Positions 11,737-25,129 of a stretch of 64,000 bases of DNA are shown one piece after another. The stretch's first letter is position 1. Every line of letters starts with the position of its first letter. Origin of the DNA: Alentia gelatinosa (Eukaryota; Annelida; Polychaeta; Phyllodocida; Polynoidae). The position numbers and the translations under genes were made by a program. The notes beneath the pieces were generated by a model that was given only the letters and a program-made list of their open reading frames with translations, ran no database searches and was not told where the DNA came from. The stretch is taken from assembly GCA_950022655.1 (NCBI GenBank), contig OX465581.1:28801300-28865299 (forward strand), written 5' to 3'.

Positions 11737-11882
11737 TAGAACGTCCTGACCATGCTGTACAATTCACAGAACGAGATGGTAATTTACGGTTTGTGCGGAC
11801 CGAGGCATTTATGCCGAGTTCCGTACAAACGGTAAATTATCATCGAGTTCTGTGACTTGTACAAGCATGGTTGGACGTTATA
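11737..11882. mobile_element. Palindromic family copy E: hairpin
   Basis: Long inverted repeat. The left arm (11737-11799) and right arm (11819-11882) are complementary over about 62 bp at roughly 85%. Shared stretches include ACCATGCT, CACAGAAC and TAATTTAC. The loop at 11800-11818 reads CCGAGGCATTTATGCCGAG, containing the GAGGC...GCCGAG core of copy A. Arm sequences do not resemble those of the other copies. DNA hairpin, not a gene. Confidence 0.75.
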
Positions 11883-12680
11883 TATTTACTATATATCCGA
11901 AATTTAAAAAAAATCTATTTCATTTGGTTTAACAACCAATTTTTTTATAAATGTGTATGGCAAGGTGGTCCGTATTTTAGTGTACGGACCAGCGGTCTGT
12001 ACAGTATTTTTACGTCAACGGTGCATATTTACAGTATATACGGCATGGGTATATAGTAGTGATCCTTATTTGTCTTGTCTGATTGCAATTGTAGCACGGG
12101 AAAATAGCCTTCAAATCTATGACTTGATGCACATGTTGTCATTTATTGGCACAAGTAGTTTTAATATGTTTCCATGAATCGTCAATCTTGCAGACTAATT
12201 TATTGAAGCATTAATGCTAAGTTACACCAACAACCCGGAAGTCCCGGCAACCACGGCAGCTCATTCCATACTCTTACTGTGGAAATTTTATGGTATTTAT
12301 ATAGCTTTTGCTCACTCGGTCTTGAATTGGGCCGGTGACTGAAGGCCCAACCAGGTGAGTTATATATAAAAGAAAATGGCTCTGACGTGGGCCGAAACAA
12401 GACTGTCAGAGTCACTTTTCACATAGTAGTAGCTAGTCGGGAAAGCTTTGTTTATTTTGTATCTATACGTAAATTGCCGCGACTGAACCACAGGCGGAAG
12501 GCGTGTATAAAGAAAGTCACGGGTAGGGAGATGAAAGGTGGAGGGAAATAGAAATGCATAGAGGCACAAACGTTGTAAATACAATGGGAAAAGGATAGCG
12601 GAGAGAAAGGCGCCCTGCAATAGCGGGACACAGACAGATTGCTGTGTAATGCGAATGTTTTGCACCAGGTTAATGACATA
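11883..12680. other. AT-rich stretch with short palindromes
   Basis: No gene seen. TCCGTATTTTAGTGTACGGA near 11969-11988 is a small palindrome that may belong to copy E. 12100-12680 holds only shadow ORFs. Confidence 0.35.
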
Positions 12681-12681
12681 A

Positions 12682-13033
12682 ATGAGTTCCCAATGTTAAA
12701 TCCATGGGAGAAAATACCAGGAGTAACATATGGAATGAGAAGGATGTGGCTTTATCCCACCCCAGGAATAAATGTCCATAGGCTTAACATTGGGAACTCG
12801 TTTTCCATGCCCCTACAAATATTGCAGTCCGTTCTCCATGGTCTATATCCTCTGTGTTGTCCATTCTTTTAGTGTGTACAGGGGTGAGATAAATACAGAA
12901 AGCAACTCGTTTTAGTCAAGGAAATCATTCTGCAACTCGTTTGAATGCTACATGATATTCACTCGGCTGTCGCTTTGTTCATATCACTCCACATCAAACT
13001 CGTGGAGAACGACGACTTTGACCAAAACATGTT
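12682..13033. mobile_element. Palindromic family copy D: body plus hairpin
   Basis: The body at 12751-12893 is bounded by TTTATCCCACCCC and its near inverse GGGGTGAGATAAA. Just inside the left end is CCATAGGCTTAACATTGGGA, the same end block (inverted) as in copies A and C. An inverted copy of the AACATTGGGAACTCG word lies outside at about 12684-12700. The hairpin follows at about 12903-13033: arms are ~70% complementary over ~58 bp, with a loop containing CTCGGCTGTCGCTTTG. The word AACTCGTTT occurs in the body, twice in the left arm, and inverted in the right arm. Confidence 0.7.
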
Positions 13034-16000
13034 GGTTTCTTCTTTAGTATTATGACGGATGCCCGTGCAATATACACATGTTGCTATAGACATGTATGTG
13101 ATACTTTATGTAATGTATGTTTTAGACGTCTTCATGATAAAGGATAAGATATCTAGTCACGAAGCAGTTATTTAGTACAAAGTCAACATGCCAAGGTCAA
13201 TAGTTTTGACAGTTAAAAGTAAGAAGATGGAAACTCCATATGGTAGCTCATGGTCCTACAGTTTCTTAAAACAGTTTTGCGAAATCCCCTCCAAAATAAC
13301 GTGTATACGCCCTCCAAAGAACAAAAAGGAAGTTGATCCTTCCTTGATAGAATGAAATTGAGAAAATTCATGCCTATAGCTTTCACAGTCATAGATTCCC
13401 CTATCCTCCTCCTTATTCTAGCCACCGTGTTGAACACTCCTGCACCCTTGTGTTTTCAGGCTTGTTCGGTGGGAGGCGTCGCAGTTTGCGGTGACAGCGT
13501 GAAGGGTGTGGGCGTCAGATTTGGGCAGACGACATTCCGGATGGAGCGGCTCGGCACTCCATAGATTATACCGACGCCCATCAAAAAGCGCGGGAAGCGG
13601 CAGGACGCGCCACCGAACCGGACCTAGTGTGTTTTACGCTGGTTGCCTGCCTGCTTGGGTATAATGATCCATGCCTGCCGGGGACAAGCGCGTCATCGAG
13701 GCCCACCCCGCAAGGCGGCGCCAAAACGGTTTCTTTCAGTGACGCTGCCCACGGGGGCAATTTAACTACATCGGAAGAAGCATCTCTCTCTGTCAGGAAA
13801 GCGGCGTAAAAACGCACGACTGTCGCAAGCCGTGAGGGGTAATTTCAAGTGGAATTTAGATTACTCAGTAGATATTGAGGTTTATACACGCATCCAGGTT
13901 TTTTTCCATCTTTTGCAACCGTCACTATGAATTCAACGAGGTAAAAAAACAACACCATACAAATTGAGACTGTGCGCAGATATTTCGCGTGATGGCAACG
14001 ATAAGTGACTCTGTTCTGCACAGCACACTGGAGGTTTCTTTTACACATTAAAAGTAAATGTACGGAGTTCTCACGGCTCCGTGGGAACTGCACTGTTTGA
14101 GTAGCTCTAAAATTACCCGGTAGTTCCTGGGTTTAATTGGAACGCCATATATATCATATCATATATATATGGAATTGGAACGCCATATATATCATATATA
14201 TATATACTTAGGTATTCTGCATAGAGACCATACATTAGCATGGGTAAAAATTAGTTTACGGAAACACATTCTTATTTTAAGAATGGTTAAATGAAAAGTT
14301 GCAATCCAGAGGCTAAGAAATACAGTCGAGCCTCATTAATTTACATATATCAATTGCTTGGAGCATAAAGAAAATAAGGTTAAGACAAATCTTGTATTTG
14401 CATGGGTTTTCACTCCGGATTTGAACGTAATTACTACCTCTGGAACAAAGCGGACACAGACTGGATATTAGAAAACGTTTAAGGCTCGACTGTAACCCCT
14501 TCTGAGGTAGCTGTGTGAACAGGTTACCGCGGCATTCTAATCATCTGGGCTCAAGGGAACAGCTAGCCTTGAACGGTTCTAACTCTGAGCTGCTCTGAGC
14601 ATCCTGGCTCTATTCGCTGCCAGCGCTTATTTAGTAGAAGACTGGGACTCCAGCCCGCGAAGACAGGCAGAACAAAGGAGCACGCGGGGCAGGGAGCATT
14701 GATTGGCCGCCTACCGTTCGGGGTGCGCCGCCGGCCAACTCCCTGCCACGCCTGGCGACGTGAGCTGCTCACCGAGCCGCCCCGTCCCGCTCGATCAATC
14801 AGTGCGGAGACACCTGCCGCCCAATCCCCGCACTAACCAAATGCTCTGCCGACCGAGCTGCCGCGTCAGGCAGAAACGGAACGTATTGTAACTTTCCATG
14901 TAGGTTACAGTCTTGGCTACAGGGAGATGGAGTAGGGGAAGGGAGAGATTGGTAATGGTGGCGCCTGGGGATTCTATACTGGCTCGATTCCTTCTACGCC
15001 GATTGGTCTGCGAGAGATTTGTAGCAAAAAGGGACAAGCCAGAAAACTACTCTTGGGAATATGCAGAACATTAAGAACGTAAACGATGTCTGGCTTTATA
15101 GATCTATAAGATATGAATATTAAAAGGTATATTCGTATTGATAATGCAGTCTGAACTTTGCTCGCTGCTGTTATAAATCCCGTTCTTGTAGTATGAATAC
15201 ATTGTAGTATTTAGGGGTGATTGTTGAATGCTGTATATTTTACCATGAATTGAAACGATCATGTCTAAAATAACCCTTTTTCAATATTTAGTATAATGTC
15301 ACCAGTTGTTAAAGGGTATAACAATTTGGAGTATGAGGTCAAATACTAGGGTTTTGAGGAATACAAAATTTCATATTGCAATATATATAGATGTATCTCA
15401 CTATTACTACAAATGTTCAGCGTGTAGATGCTAACCCGGGAATTTCAAGCAGTTTGATTAAAAAGTCACTAGCATTTAGCCATGTGCTTATTTCCAATGA
15501 AATTATGGCACTTTCAGTTTAGCTGTATACTAGGGCCAATCTTCGATGATTCGTAACCTCTAGCATTACCCAGCATTAATACCGTTTAAGAGCAATGGTG
15601 TGCACTTTAACGTCGAATGTGGATCCAATATTGAGCTTTTGATTTTTCACTTCAGTTTGCCTTCCAACTTCAGTGCATGCAATCCTAGTTCAAATAACAT
15701 GTCATGCCATTTTAAAGAGGAATAGATACTCACTTAATATTTATCTCAGTTAAAAATGTCAAACTATGTGTATGCGCGATGAAGACATGTGCAACATCTC
15801 AGGTTAATGTAGTTGTATCAGATAAACCATGTATATATCATGCGAATTTTTATCAACCTCTTAACGGTCATAGTCGTTCAGAGGGTTGTCCCTTGGTTTG
15901 AGTAGTTTCGAGATGTGATCCTGTGAAAAGGTTCCAACTCACTTTCACTGTTGACAGTACGACGTTAAATCGACATGACGAATGGCAGAACAGGTACACC

Positions 16001-16274
16001 GACTTCCTTTAACATATGGCGGTGCCACCCTAGTTAGCAAAGTCACTTTGACAGGCGTCTACCTTAGTTGTATAGCCAAGTAAATGTTCCGCACGGTTCC
16101 TCTGAGGTGATCTTCAATTAGTACGTATGAGAAGCTGCTACCCTCCTGCTACAACGCTTAACCGATATTTGGTGTCTTGGTTCGTGAATAACGTGAAGCT
16201 CAGATCCCTTTGGACAAGATGGTTAGGTGATCAATTCTTTGCACATAGGCGTAGACTATCGTAAAACTGGATGA
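13034..16274. other. Gene-poor stretch with two CpG-rich patches
   Basis: CpG-rich patches at about 13440-13830 and 14560-14890. The second contains a TTGATTGGCC CCAAT-type motif, AACAAAGG and an ACACCTG E-box. Between them, 14136-14197 holds a duplicated AATTGGAACGCCATATATAT unit. 14890-16270 is plain AT-rich sequence. No gene identified on either strand. Confidence 0.35.
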
Positions 16275-16395
16275 GTTTTAATCTTGGCCACTGTATGCCA
16301 CGACTGGAGTTTGGCATTGTGACTTCATGAGGCGAAGCCGAGTGAAGTCCAGGGCCAAAACTCCAGGAGTGGTATGCAGTGGCCAAGATTAAAAC
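16275..16395. mobile_element. Palindromic family copy A: hairpin
   Basis: Left arm 16275-16326 and right arm 16344-16395 are complementary over 52 bp with few mismatches. Both ends read GTTTTAATCTTGGCCACTG. The loop is ATGAGGCGAAGCCGAGT. The arms carry the TATGCCAC-type word also found in the adjacent body. No coding content. Confidence 0.8.
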
Positions 16396-16409
16396 GAATC
16401 AGGTTTTGA

Positions 16410-16563
16410 TTTTATCCTACCCCGTCTCCTCAATTTCAGAATATTACATGATAACAATTATGTATGCCACTAGTGGCATATAAAACTCCGTATGCCAGTC
16501 AACGGGGCATACAGAAACTCAATGTTAAGCCTATGGGATTTTATATTATGGGTAGGATAAAAA
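16410..16563. mobile_element. Palindromic family copy A: inverted-repeat body
   Basis: A 154-bp unit beginning TTTTATCCTACCCCG and ending with the near inverse GGGTAGGATAAAA. Inside are the palindrome TATGCCACTAGTGGCATA (about 16462-16479), further TATGCC/GGCATA words, and the end block CAATGTTAAGCCTATGG. It sits 14 bp right of the copy A hairpin, the same order as copy B. Confidence 0.75.
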
Positions 16564-19500
16564 CGTATCTCATATGTTTCAGCCGCTGGATATTCTTGTA
16601 TGTTCTGCCACCTAGTTTATCATGAAGTTCCTGATGATAAACAATGACGAAACTAGCGAAACAATGACCCCATTCTCAAAAAGTACAAGTCTCATTTTGA
16701 GGAATTCCGATAAGAGCATTGTTATTTTCACAATGGAAAGCGATATCTTTAATCAGTCGTGAACCCGGGCAGTTTAAAGCATTACTGTACTAATCATCCA
16801 TAGGAAATATCTAAAGTTCCATAATCTTTGACCTAATCTATATATCGGGAAACATCAATATCGTTAAATTCACTTTTGTATTTCTATCCCCTTCATCTCG
16901 GTTTCGTGCGTTTAACATAGGCTTGAGATATTTACAAAATGAGCTTAGCTCTATACTTCTTTTATGTTAGGGGTTGTACATATTTCGTTTTCTCAATTGA
17001 CTCATATCTATTTTTGTGAATAGGATTCTTTCCCCACAATCTTTGGGGTTTGAGAGATTTAGCAGAGGTAATCGTTGATATGGTACTATGGATCTACTTC
17101 CGGAAGCTGGGAAAGGTATTGTCTGATGTAGCCATTTCCCCAACTCCTTTTCAGCATCGAAGGACAAGGCACCTAGTGTTTGATTTTTGCCGCATCCAAC
17201 ATAACACGGTCTTTATAATAGAGGACTGTTGGCGATGAACCTCTATGTTAGTACAGCCAAGAGGGGTCAGTTGGCATGGATACCCTGGTTGACCTTGGGG
17301 TATGGTGGTATCCTGCCAAGATGACAAAGACATCACAAACCTTTCAGATTGCTGCTTGCCATGTTCAAATAATGGTCGAAATCAAAGTGGACATCACAAT
17401 GCCATTTGCGGTGCGCAATAGAGGGCACGTTACATCTCACAGCAGTTTCTGGTTACTATTCCATATATGATATTATTCCATAACATTGTACCCATTTTTA
17501 GCGGAGCTATGGTTGCACAGACCTCTTTAAGGTGTTAGTAAATGCTCTTGGGTAGTTATAGAACACCACGGAGATACGTTGAAAAGGGCATAACGCTGGG
17601 AGGGCCAGCTGGCTATGGACTCCCTTATATACATTGAGGGATCTGATAGCGGCACACCTTTCTACACAGCGGCTATAGGTAATGTGGTCTTGGCCCGCTA
17701 GGCGGCGCGCCTGCAGACGATGGGGAGCCAACGACTACAATTGGTGGCGTGTTATCACGTGACTACCGCCTGCTGACCCGTATGTACCTGACGAGGCAGA
17801 AACCTACTCCCCCGCCAATCAGCTGTCAGCGGCTTCAGTGCCTTTAGGTTGGGAGGGTGAGGTGGGAGGGTATGGTCTGTCCAGCGAACTCCCGCCCAGC
17901 TCCTCACTATTAGCCGTTTTACCTTTGGAGACTCAGCTTTAATCCCTGTACTCTCATTGCAATGCATTTGTCGCATTCTCTCTTTTTATGGACTATTTGT
18001 GTTATATATACGATCCTTGTGATAAAAACCAACGAATATCCCTCTCTCCAATCCCCTTAACTACAAAAGCATCAATTAGCTGTTTTAGAACTAATTTTGG
18101 TCATAGTCCCAATAAAATCACCATTCGCTCTTTCTTCGTTTGAGTTCGATTTTTTATGCCTCTACTTGTTCAAACCTAAAAACAAGAGAGTCAATTTCTA
18201 AGTGTTTTGATTTTCAGTTTAAATCAACCGTAATTTAACTATTTAACCTCTTAACGTTTGCAGAACACTCACTCACACGGATAAAACTAATCATCTTTAC
18301 TTGGCTCTTCAATGTAGATAATTCTGCAAAGGATTCAGGATACTACTCGTTCTCGTTCTCTTGACTCATGCGCCATGGTCTTCTGCTAGCACAACGAAGA
18401 GTATACTACTGTATTACCCACACGCTCATGGATAAAACCAGGCGGGAACGTTTGCGGCTAAACTATGATCCATTTTTTCTAATTTATAGAACGTAACACA
18501 TATAAACAATTTCCCAAAGGGTTGAATTGGCGTAATTGGGGTCGGTGCCTGTCTCATCAATACTCCTATGCACATAACACTTATGTTTCTCTATCCACTA
18601 TAGTATTCAGTAATCTCATGAATAATTCACAGGGGCAACACACATTATACCGTTCTGGGAAATATAAACACAAACTACAATGAGGGGCATTGGAAGATGG
18701 CGGGCCTATCTCTAGAAGAACCCAGATTTGCATACCAGAATACATACAGATAATACCCTCCATGATACCATATATCCACGGCAGAGTTGCAATGTTAATG
18801 GCTTGATAACAAACAGGATATTCCTATTACGTTTTGAGGCACGCAAATAAGTATTTATACTTTGGAATTGAAATAGGAACAGAAGCTTGGAGGTACACAA
18901 CCTAATATTTGGAAAGAATCAAATAGAAATAAAACAGACCAAGAAAAGGCCGTGCTAGAGTTCTAGGTCGGCACTGCAGTTCAGTTGGGACCAGTCCAGG
19001 CGCCATGGCGGCCGGCATGCTGTGTTAAGTGCACGCGACGTCTTGGATCTGTTCCAGAAAACTCCGTCTGACGGTAACCATTGGTTTGAGGGAAGCCCTG
19101 ACGCCAAGGCCACCCACTGACCGCACGGAGGGCGGGAAGAACGCGGCAACCAGCGGCGGTTACCCAAAGTCGTCCACCGGTCGTCGACAGCAACCCTACT
19201 TCGAACAGCTATTAGAAAGCTTCTTGATTTCAAATTACCGCTGGATCCCATGAATTAGATCAAATTGAATTCAACGTGCAAGGCCCTCAAGCGTTAAAGG
19301 TGACAATCACAGCGAAAGGGAAGAAAAATGATACAGGATTAGACGTTACCCACTCGTCTTCCTAGATCAGCTTGATCTTATGAACCCATCCCCACAAGGA
19401 CTTACACACATACATAAGGTATCGGATATACAGTGAAATCTGAATTCTAGGGAGTGGATGCATTTGGATGTTAAAGAGATATAAGGGAACAATTGTACCG

Positions 19501-20140
19501 CTTTTTATGGAGATTTGGAATATATGTTTATGATACGAATCGTCACTATTATAAGCAATACTGTAGATTTTTGCATTTAGCTATACGTGTAGTATAGCAT
19601 CGTATTGCAACTTTACACTAACTAATAAGCTACAGGGTGCGGAAAATATTTAGCTTGCTTGTTCATTTTAGTACGTAAGATAATAAACGTAACTATAGTG
19701 ATACCTTCATGAAGAAATAGAACATTTACCTCTCTGATGAATGAGCGTGGAATTATTAAAAAACAATTTAAAGGTTTGGGTTTTAACCAGGCAGTGGGAA
19801 ATTTGCTGTAATCCTCTTTGGCAACCATGGTTCTAGTCTGCTGGACACCCTTCTAAAACACTAAGACACTGGTCCTCTGCACATCATCAATGTCTCAATG
19901 GAAAGTGTCTATAACCTTAGTCTCTTTCACGACCGCTTGGGGCACTTGAGCCGTGAACACGCCGTCTGGTGAGTGGTGGCCGCACTACAGGCTATCTATA
20001 ACCTCTCCCTTAAGGCCCTTTTCCATTGGCCGACAAAAGCGGTGTAGATTTTTTTGTGGTCTCCTAATAGCCTATTTACATTTTCCGTCAGCAGTGCTGA
20101 GGGTCAGTCGGTGGTTCCTGACTGTATATATCGGTGATGA
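16564..20140. other. Gene-poor stretch
   Basis: No gene identified. Moderately GC-rich segments at about 17580-17930 and 18955-19250, otherwise AT-rich. Short ORFs are not in conserved families. Confidence 0.35.
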
Positions 20141-20168
20141 CCAATGGAAATAGGAGGAGCCTCGCCTC

Positions 20169-20900
20169 ATGTGTCATCTCACTCTGCTCCCTCACTCACC
20201 TCAACCCAGCTCTGGCCAAGCCGGCGCTTCACACATTGCCATGCGGCACACAGCTCCTGCTCCTTCAGCCTCCCATCCTCACCACAGGTCGCACCACATG
20301 TCTCGCACGTGTCTTCCTCACCACAGGTCGCACCACATGTCTCGCACGTGTCTTCACTTCTGCCCTGGTCGCCGGCCACAGCTCTCATGTGTCCCTCGCC
20401 TGAACTCCAGCGTCCGGCAGACCTCGCCCCCCATGCTGGGGTAGGACTGTCAGCTGCTCCCCCTTCATGTTCAATCGCCTCTCCACTGCCCGAGCCGCCT
20501 CTCCATGCAGACCTCTCCTGCTCCTCCAGCTTCACATCCTCACCACAGGCCACATTACATAACTCGCACATGTTTTCACCTCCACCCTGGCCCTGGCTGC
20601 AGGGCTCCCTTCACATGCTGGCCTACAAGTTCAGGCGGCAAACAAATCCAAGGCACAAGGAGCTCAGGACATTCTCAGGCTTTCGGGGGGGCCGCCGCCA
20701 CCCCTCGGGCTCTACACAGGTTCACACGAACCGGCAGCCCTCGCCCCCCCCCCACACACACACACTGGGGTAGAACCGTTTGTTCCCCTCATCCAGTCCA
20801 GTCACTGCTGGCATATGACATGTCGTCACACATCCCGCACATCCCGCAGCAGGTCCAGGTACGTCCTGTGTCTTCACACGGTGACCCATGGCCGCCCTGG
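20169..20900. repeat. GC-rich degenerate repeats with 39-bp units
   Basis: Two identical 39-bp units stand in tandem at 20278-20316 and 20317-20355. A diverged third unit lies at about 20533-20571. On the minus strand each unit encodes 13 residues with a C-x2-C-x3-C pattern (CETCGATCGE, CELCNVACGE), inside an open frame at 20179-20571. Longer echoes (CTGGGGTAGGAC near 20438, CTGGGGTAGAAC near 20764) suggest an older large tandem structure. I do not recognise a protein family. The plus-strand Pro/Ser/His-rich ORF across it looks like a composition artefact. Confidence 0.5.
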
Positions 20901-21464
20901 TCTCCAGCCTACCAGCCCGGGACCTGGGCCCACTCAACCTTCCTCCAACACCGGCATCATAGGCCGGCTCATGTCTTCCAGTTGGCCTCTTTCACGGCCC
21001 GGCTCTCCCCTTCACCATTAACTCTTCCTGGCTGCTGTTGACCCGCCTGGCCTACACGTTCGTGTTGGCTGCCCCTCCGTGGCTGCCGATGTGACGTCTT
21101 GACATCAGCCGCGCCCCCTGGCCACCACAGGCCTACCCGACCGGCATCCTTGGGCGACCCGGCCTTCGGGATATCCCCGCTGGCCTCCTGGTCTGGGCCC
21201 GGGCTCTGATCCGGGTTCGACCGGCTCAGCTAGAGCCTCAGCCAGCCCACTCGTCGCTCTACTACACACCACCCAGGGCTCACAGTGCCTACAGAGCTGG
21301 GCACTGCCCTTCCTCACCGAACTCAAATATTTCTACAAATCCTGAGCAATTGCCTTGGCAATTGCCGCAGGGATTTATGGAGATGACCTCTTCTCTCTCC
21401 AACACTCACCTCTCTCCTGTCACCTTGCTATGACCATCATCTACAGATTGCTCTACCTCTCTTG

Positions 21465-21610
21465 ACTCTGGGCACTGGCAATCTCAATAGCTTGTGACAT
21501 TTCTTTTATAATTCAATTATATTTTATATTGTAATTACTTAAATTTATCTCCTTGTTAAGTGTAATTCAATATATTTCTATTCATTACCGTGTTTCTTTG
21601 GTAGTCATTA
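21465..21610 (+). repeat. LTR-like dispersed repeat, partial copy 1
   Basis: 3' part of the repeat that follows at 21611. Shares GGCAATCTCAATAGCT with copy 3, and GACATTTCTTTTATA, AATTTATCTCCT and TAGTCATTA with copy 2. It abuts copy 2 directly at the TCATTA/GGGCTAACTGG junction. Confidence 0.65.
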
Positions 21611-21950
21611 GGGCTAACTGGAAGAGTGGGCTGTAATGCGGTAACAGGAGATGGTTGATATGGATGCTTATTCATGTGGTTCTGGTCATGTGGTTCCAGT
21701 CACGTGATCATCCTGCTCCGCATACTGTCCTTGCCCACTTCAACCTGGGATGCCAACGACAAAGGAACCACCCACTCACCCCACAAAACAACTCTTCACT
21801 CCCATTTCCTCAATTCCCCCTACCTCGTAGCTCATGACATTTCTTTTATATCTTAATTATATTTTGTATTGCAATTACTAAAATTTATCTCCTCGTTAAG
21901 TCTAGTTCAATAAATTTTTATCCATTATCATGCTTCTGTGTTAGTCATTA
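21611..21950 (+). repeat. LTR-like dispersed repeat, copy 2
   Basis: 340-bp unit from GGGCTAACTGGAAGAG to GTTAGTCATTA. Contains CACGTG-like words (TCACGTGATC near 21699) and an AATAAA-type signal near 21910, about 40 bp before the end. Copies at 21465-21610 and, inverted, 25130-25415 show it is a dispersed repeat. The late AATAAA and fixed ends fit an LTR or a short non-autonomous element. No clear TG...CA ends or target duplications. Confidence 0.65.
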
Positions 21951-24900
21951 GAAAAAAAGCTCTAGTCACTTTCCGGCAGTCACTGAAGCTGCTTACTTTT
22001 TCTCTTTAGATTAAATTCATTAATAAAGAAAATACTCATGAATCGCTGCCGGAAATCATCAATAGAGCATTATTTTGCTACTGTACTTCTATATCCCATG
22101 ATAACTTTAGGACCACAGACTTCCTATTGCAGATAACAAAGCTCTGAAAGGCAGACCATGCAAAGGATAAGATGCGATGTGTTTTGATACAGCTTCCTTC
22201 GAGTGGACTTCATATGAATACTCGCATTGTGATCCATGTTGTACCTGACAAAGTGACCTATTCAAACACTCGCCCATAGAGAAAGGCATTTCAGGCCTGA
22301 AAGGTACACGGGGGTCCACATAGTGTAAAGCAGCACTATACGTTACAGATACAAATCTACTTGATATGACAGCATCCACTCGGGCATTACAGTCGCCACA
22401 CTGGCGTAATAGACCACCCCCTCCCATCTCTAAGCGCACTGTGTATTAATATTTCAGCTGGAGGACTAAGGGATGGGGGATATTGAGAAACAATAATAGG
22501 CTCACAGGAACCCAGCCGGGCTTTGTCTACCAGCTGCTGCAGCTATAAACCAGGCATCTAGCAGAGGATTAATAGGAACAATACGTCTCTTTTTTTCCTT
22601 TCCAGAGGTAGTTACCAGTGTTTCCTAGGCAGTAGACATGCCTGAATGATCGCCTTTTCCTAACCATTTTGGTGGCGCACCATTCTGCCGATGGGTGTGG
22701 CTCGTAGCGATAACCTCTTGTTGCTAATGGGTGGCATTGATGCCCAGATCCCGACTAAGGCCTCGCTAATGGTAACGGCAATGATGAAACATTGCCTCTC
22801 AGACCATAAGAAAGACATCATATGGACGTCATTATACTCGGCTTTTATTTCTGTCCATTTGGACACAGCAATGGCAAACCAGAATACAGCTGTTCCTGTG
22901 TTTTTTCCTCATAATGGAGAACAAATTCCTAAACTGTCAGAGGGTAGCCCAGCAGTAAAATTTGCACTGTGCCAGCTCTGATGCTCAAATGGTACGCACC
23001 CAACTATATTTTGGCATAGCACTTGACCGAATTTCAGTAAACTGGGTTCGACATGTTAGGCAGAATAGGTATAGAACTCCCAGCTTTTCCCAACTAAAAA
23101 CATCTAAAAGACTAGGTGCTTACCACTTTATTGAATCAAATCCTGGATATGCACTTATATCTCTGTAACGAATATATAATTTAATTATGAGAAATGGTGT
23201 GTGAAGTCATGGGGAAGATAAATAAGGATATATAAGATAAATATGGCGAACAAAAAATGTGTTGGGGTGTAGGGACCCTATTGTATTGTGTCTCGAGAAG
23301 TGTGAGGGAAATTACACTGCACCCCTACCTGCTGCTCTATGACAGTGAAGAGGATAGGTGCAGACACAATTGGGGCAAAAATGGATTACATGTCACTCGG
23401 GCATGTGTGCCCCTCCATATCTCGGCCCTATTAGAACCACTGTGTCTTCCTTTGTGAATATATTGTCAATGCGCTGTCGGGTTGTATGTATGATGTATGT
23501 CGAGAACTCCCATAAGTAATAGGCTTCACCTACACCGGCTGCCATAGTATTGTTAACATCGTGGAAGGAAAACAATACCTATCAGTGTGTGCACCTGCAT
23601 GCATGAATCCTAATGGATTTGCAAGGCGTGTGAAGATTTAAGCTTGGTGCTTAACAGGATTGCATCGAGTGTCCTAACTGAACAAATAACAATGTATTCC
23701 GTGGTTTATTCCCATGAGAAATAAGAATAGATTAGTGCATTTATCTAGACAATAATGAATAGTCATGTGTACGGGAAATGCGTAGTAATATCCGAGCGAG
23801 GTCAGCTTTAACCTGTGTGCAATAGATTGAAGACAATTACCCTAGTTTCGGATCGCCCACATCCCTCAGTCAATACTCTTTATGGATTAACTCTTGCTGT
23901 TTATGTATGAACTTGTATTTCTGAATGCCAATCGGTTTATATTGTTAAAATGAAGGTTTACAATTCACCATATCCTGACATCTTGGGCAGAGTTCATACG
24001 TACGTTATTCATATTTAGTTCATTGCTAAAGGTCGCTGAAGGCAGAAAAAGATATACAGGACAAAATTCCCCTCTCCCTACCTAGTTTTTTGCCTCTAGG
24101 TATAAAGAAATATATTTTTGGGACTCAGAATGGATAATGTTTGCTGACATTTACCTACTTTATCATAATTCGTTTGGTGCATACAAGTTGGTGTTATGAT
24201 AATCAGATATTCGCAATTGCCCCAGGCAGTATCGTTTACTACTGGCAGAAAAGCGAAGAGTTATAAATTGTAAATCTGTAAGGCCATAGTAATAGAGACG
24301 CATATATACTGCCTCCCTGTCGGGTTATGTTGACGGTAAATGTTTCTCTATATGGTGATACAGGTAGACTAGTATAAGACCTTGAGCATGAGCGCAGTCA
24401 CCGCGAGGAAGCATTGGAGCAGATCAGAGGCCCGCAGGCAGATGAAGGATTGAGACGTCATTTATCATGTAAGAGAGACCTTGCAATTCTCTGAGGATTA
24501 TTGGAGAACTGATTATGGAGTACCGGGAACAGTGCCATCTTTGAAAAGCTTCGGTAAGAACCACCACTATGTAACGTTCGTATTTCCTGTCATGAAGATG
24601 TTTATGTCCCACACCACTAATGACACTCTCCCCGTTTATCAATTCTAAGAGTTGGGCGTAGATAGATAGACGGGAATAACCTGGCTTTAAATAAAATATC
24701 GCCCACAAATTCATCTGTGCAGTAAAACTGACCACGCCCTCCTGATTGTGTGGAGTAAACTCTAGTCCATGCCTGCGGTTTTATTTGGCGATCGATTCTA
24801 CGTAAATACTGCCTTGTTGTAACTGATGCCAGGTAGATGATGGTGATCTGCACGTGGCTTCGCTTGGTGTTTGCTGCTTGCCTAGCCCGACGCTGTTAAG

Positions 24901-25129
24901 GTTAGGGCCAGCCTCCTGCCACTTCAGATTTACCTGCTTCAACCACGCATGGTATAATCGCAACTGCCACTAACGACGCTCTAGGGAGATGGGGTTGTGG
25001 CGAAGGCCTCCTATCACTGCTCCGTGGGATCCGATCTAGGAGACCTATAAAGTTGTCATCTTACCAAACCAGTTCTAAGTCAGAGAGTAGATTTTTGTAA
25101 AACAGATCAAAATCCCTTAATACTTTATG
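21951..25129. other. Gene-poor stretch
   Basis: Mixed AT-rich sequence with no recognisable gene, no inverted repeats of note and no tandem arrays. ORFs of 60-110 codons on both strands match nothing I know and lack consistent splice context. Confidence 0.35.

Noticed and set aside
20144..20773. 209-codon plus-strand ORF rich in Ser, Pro and His
   Set aside because: It covers a GC-rich degenerate repeat. Composition follows the repeat units and open frames exist on both strands, with no domain or splice support.
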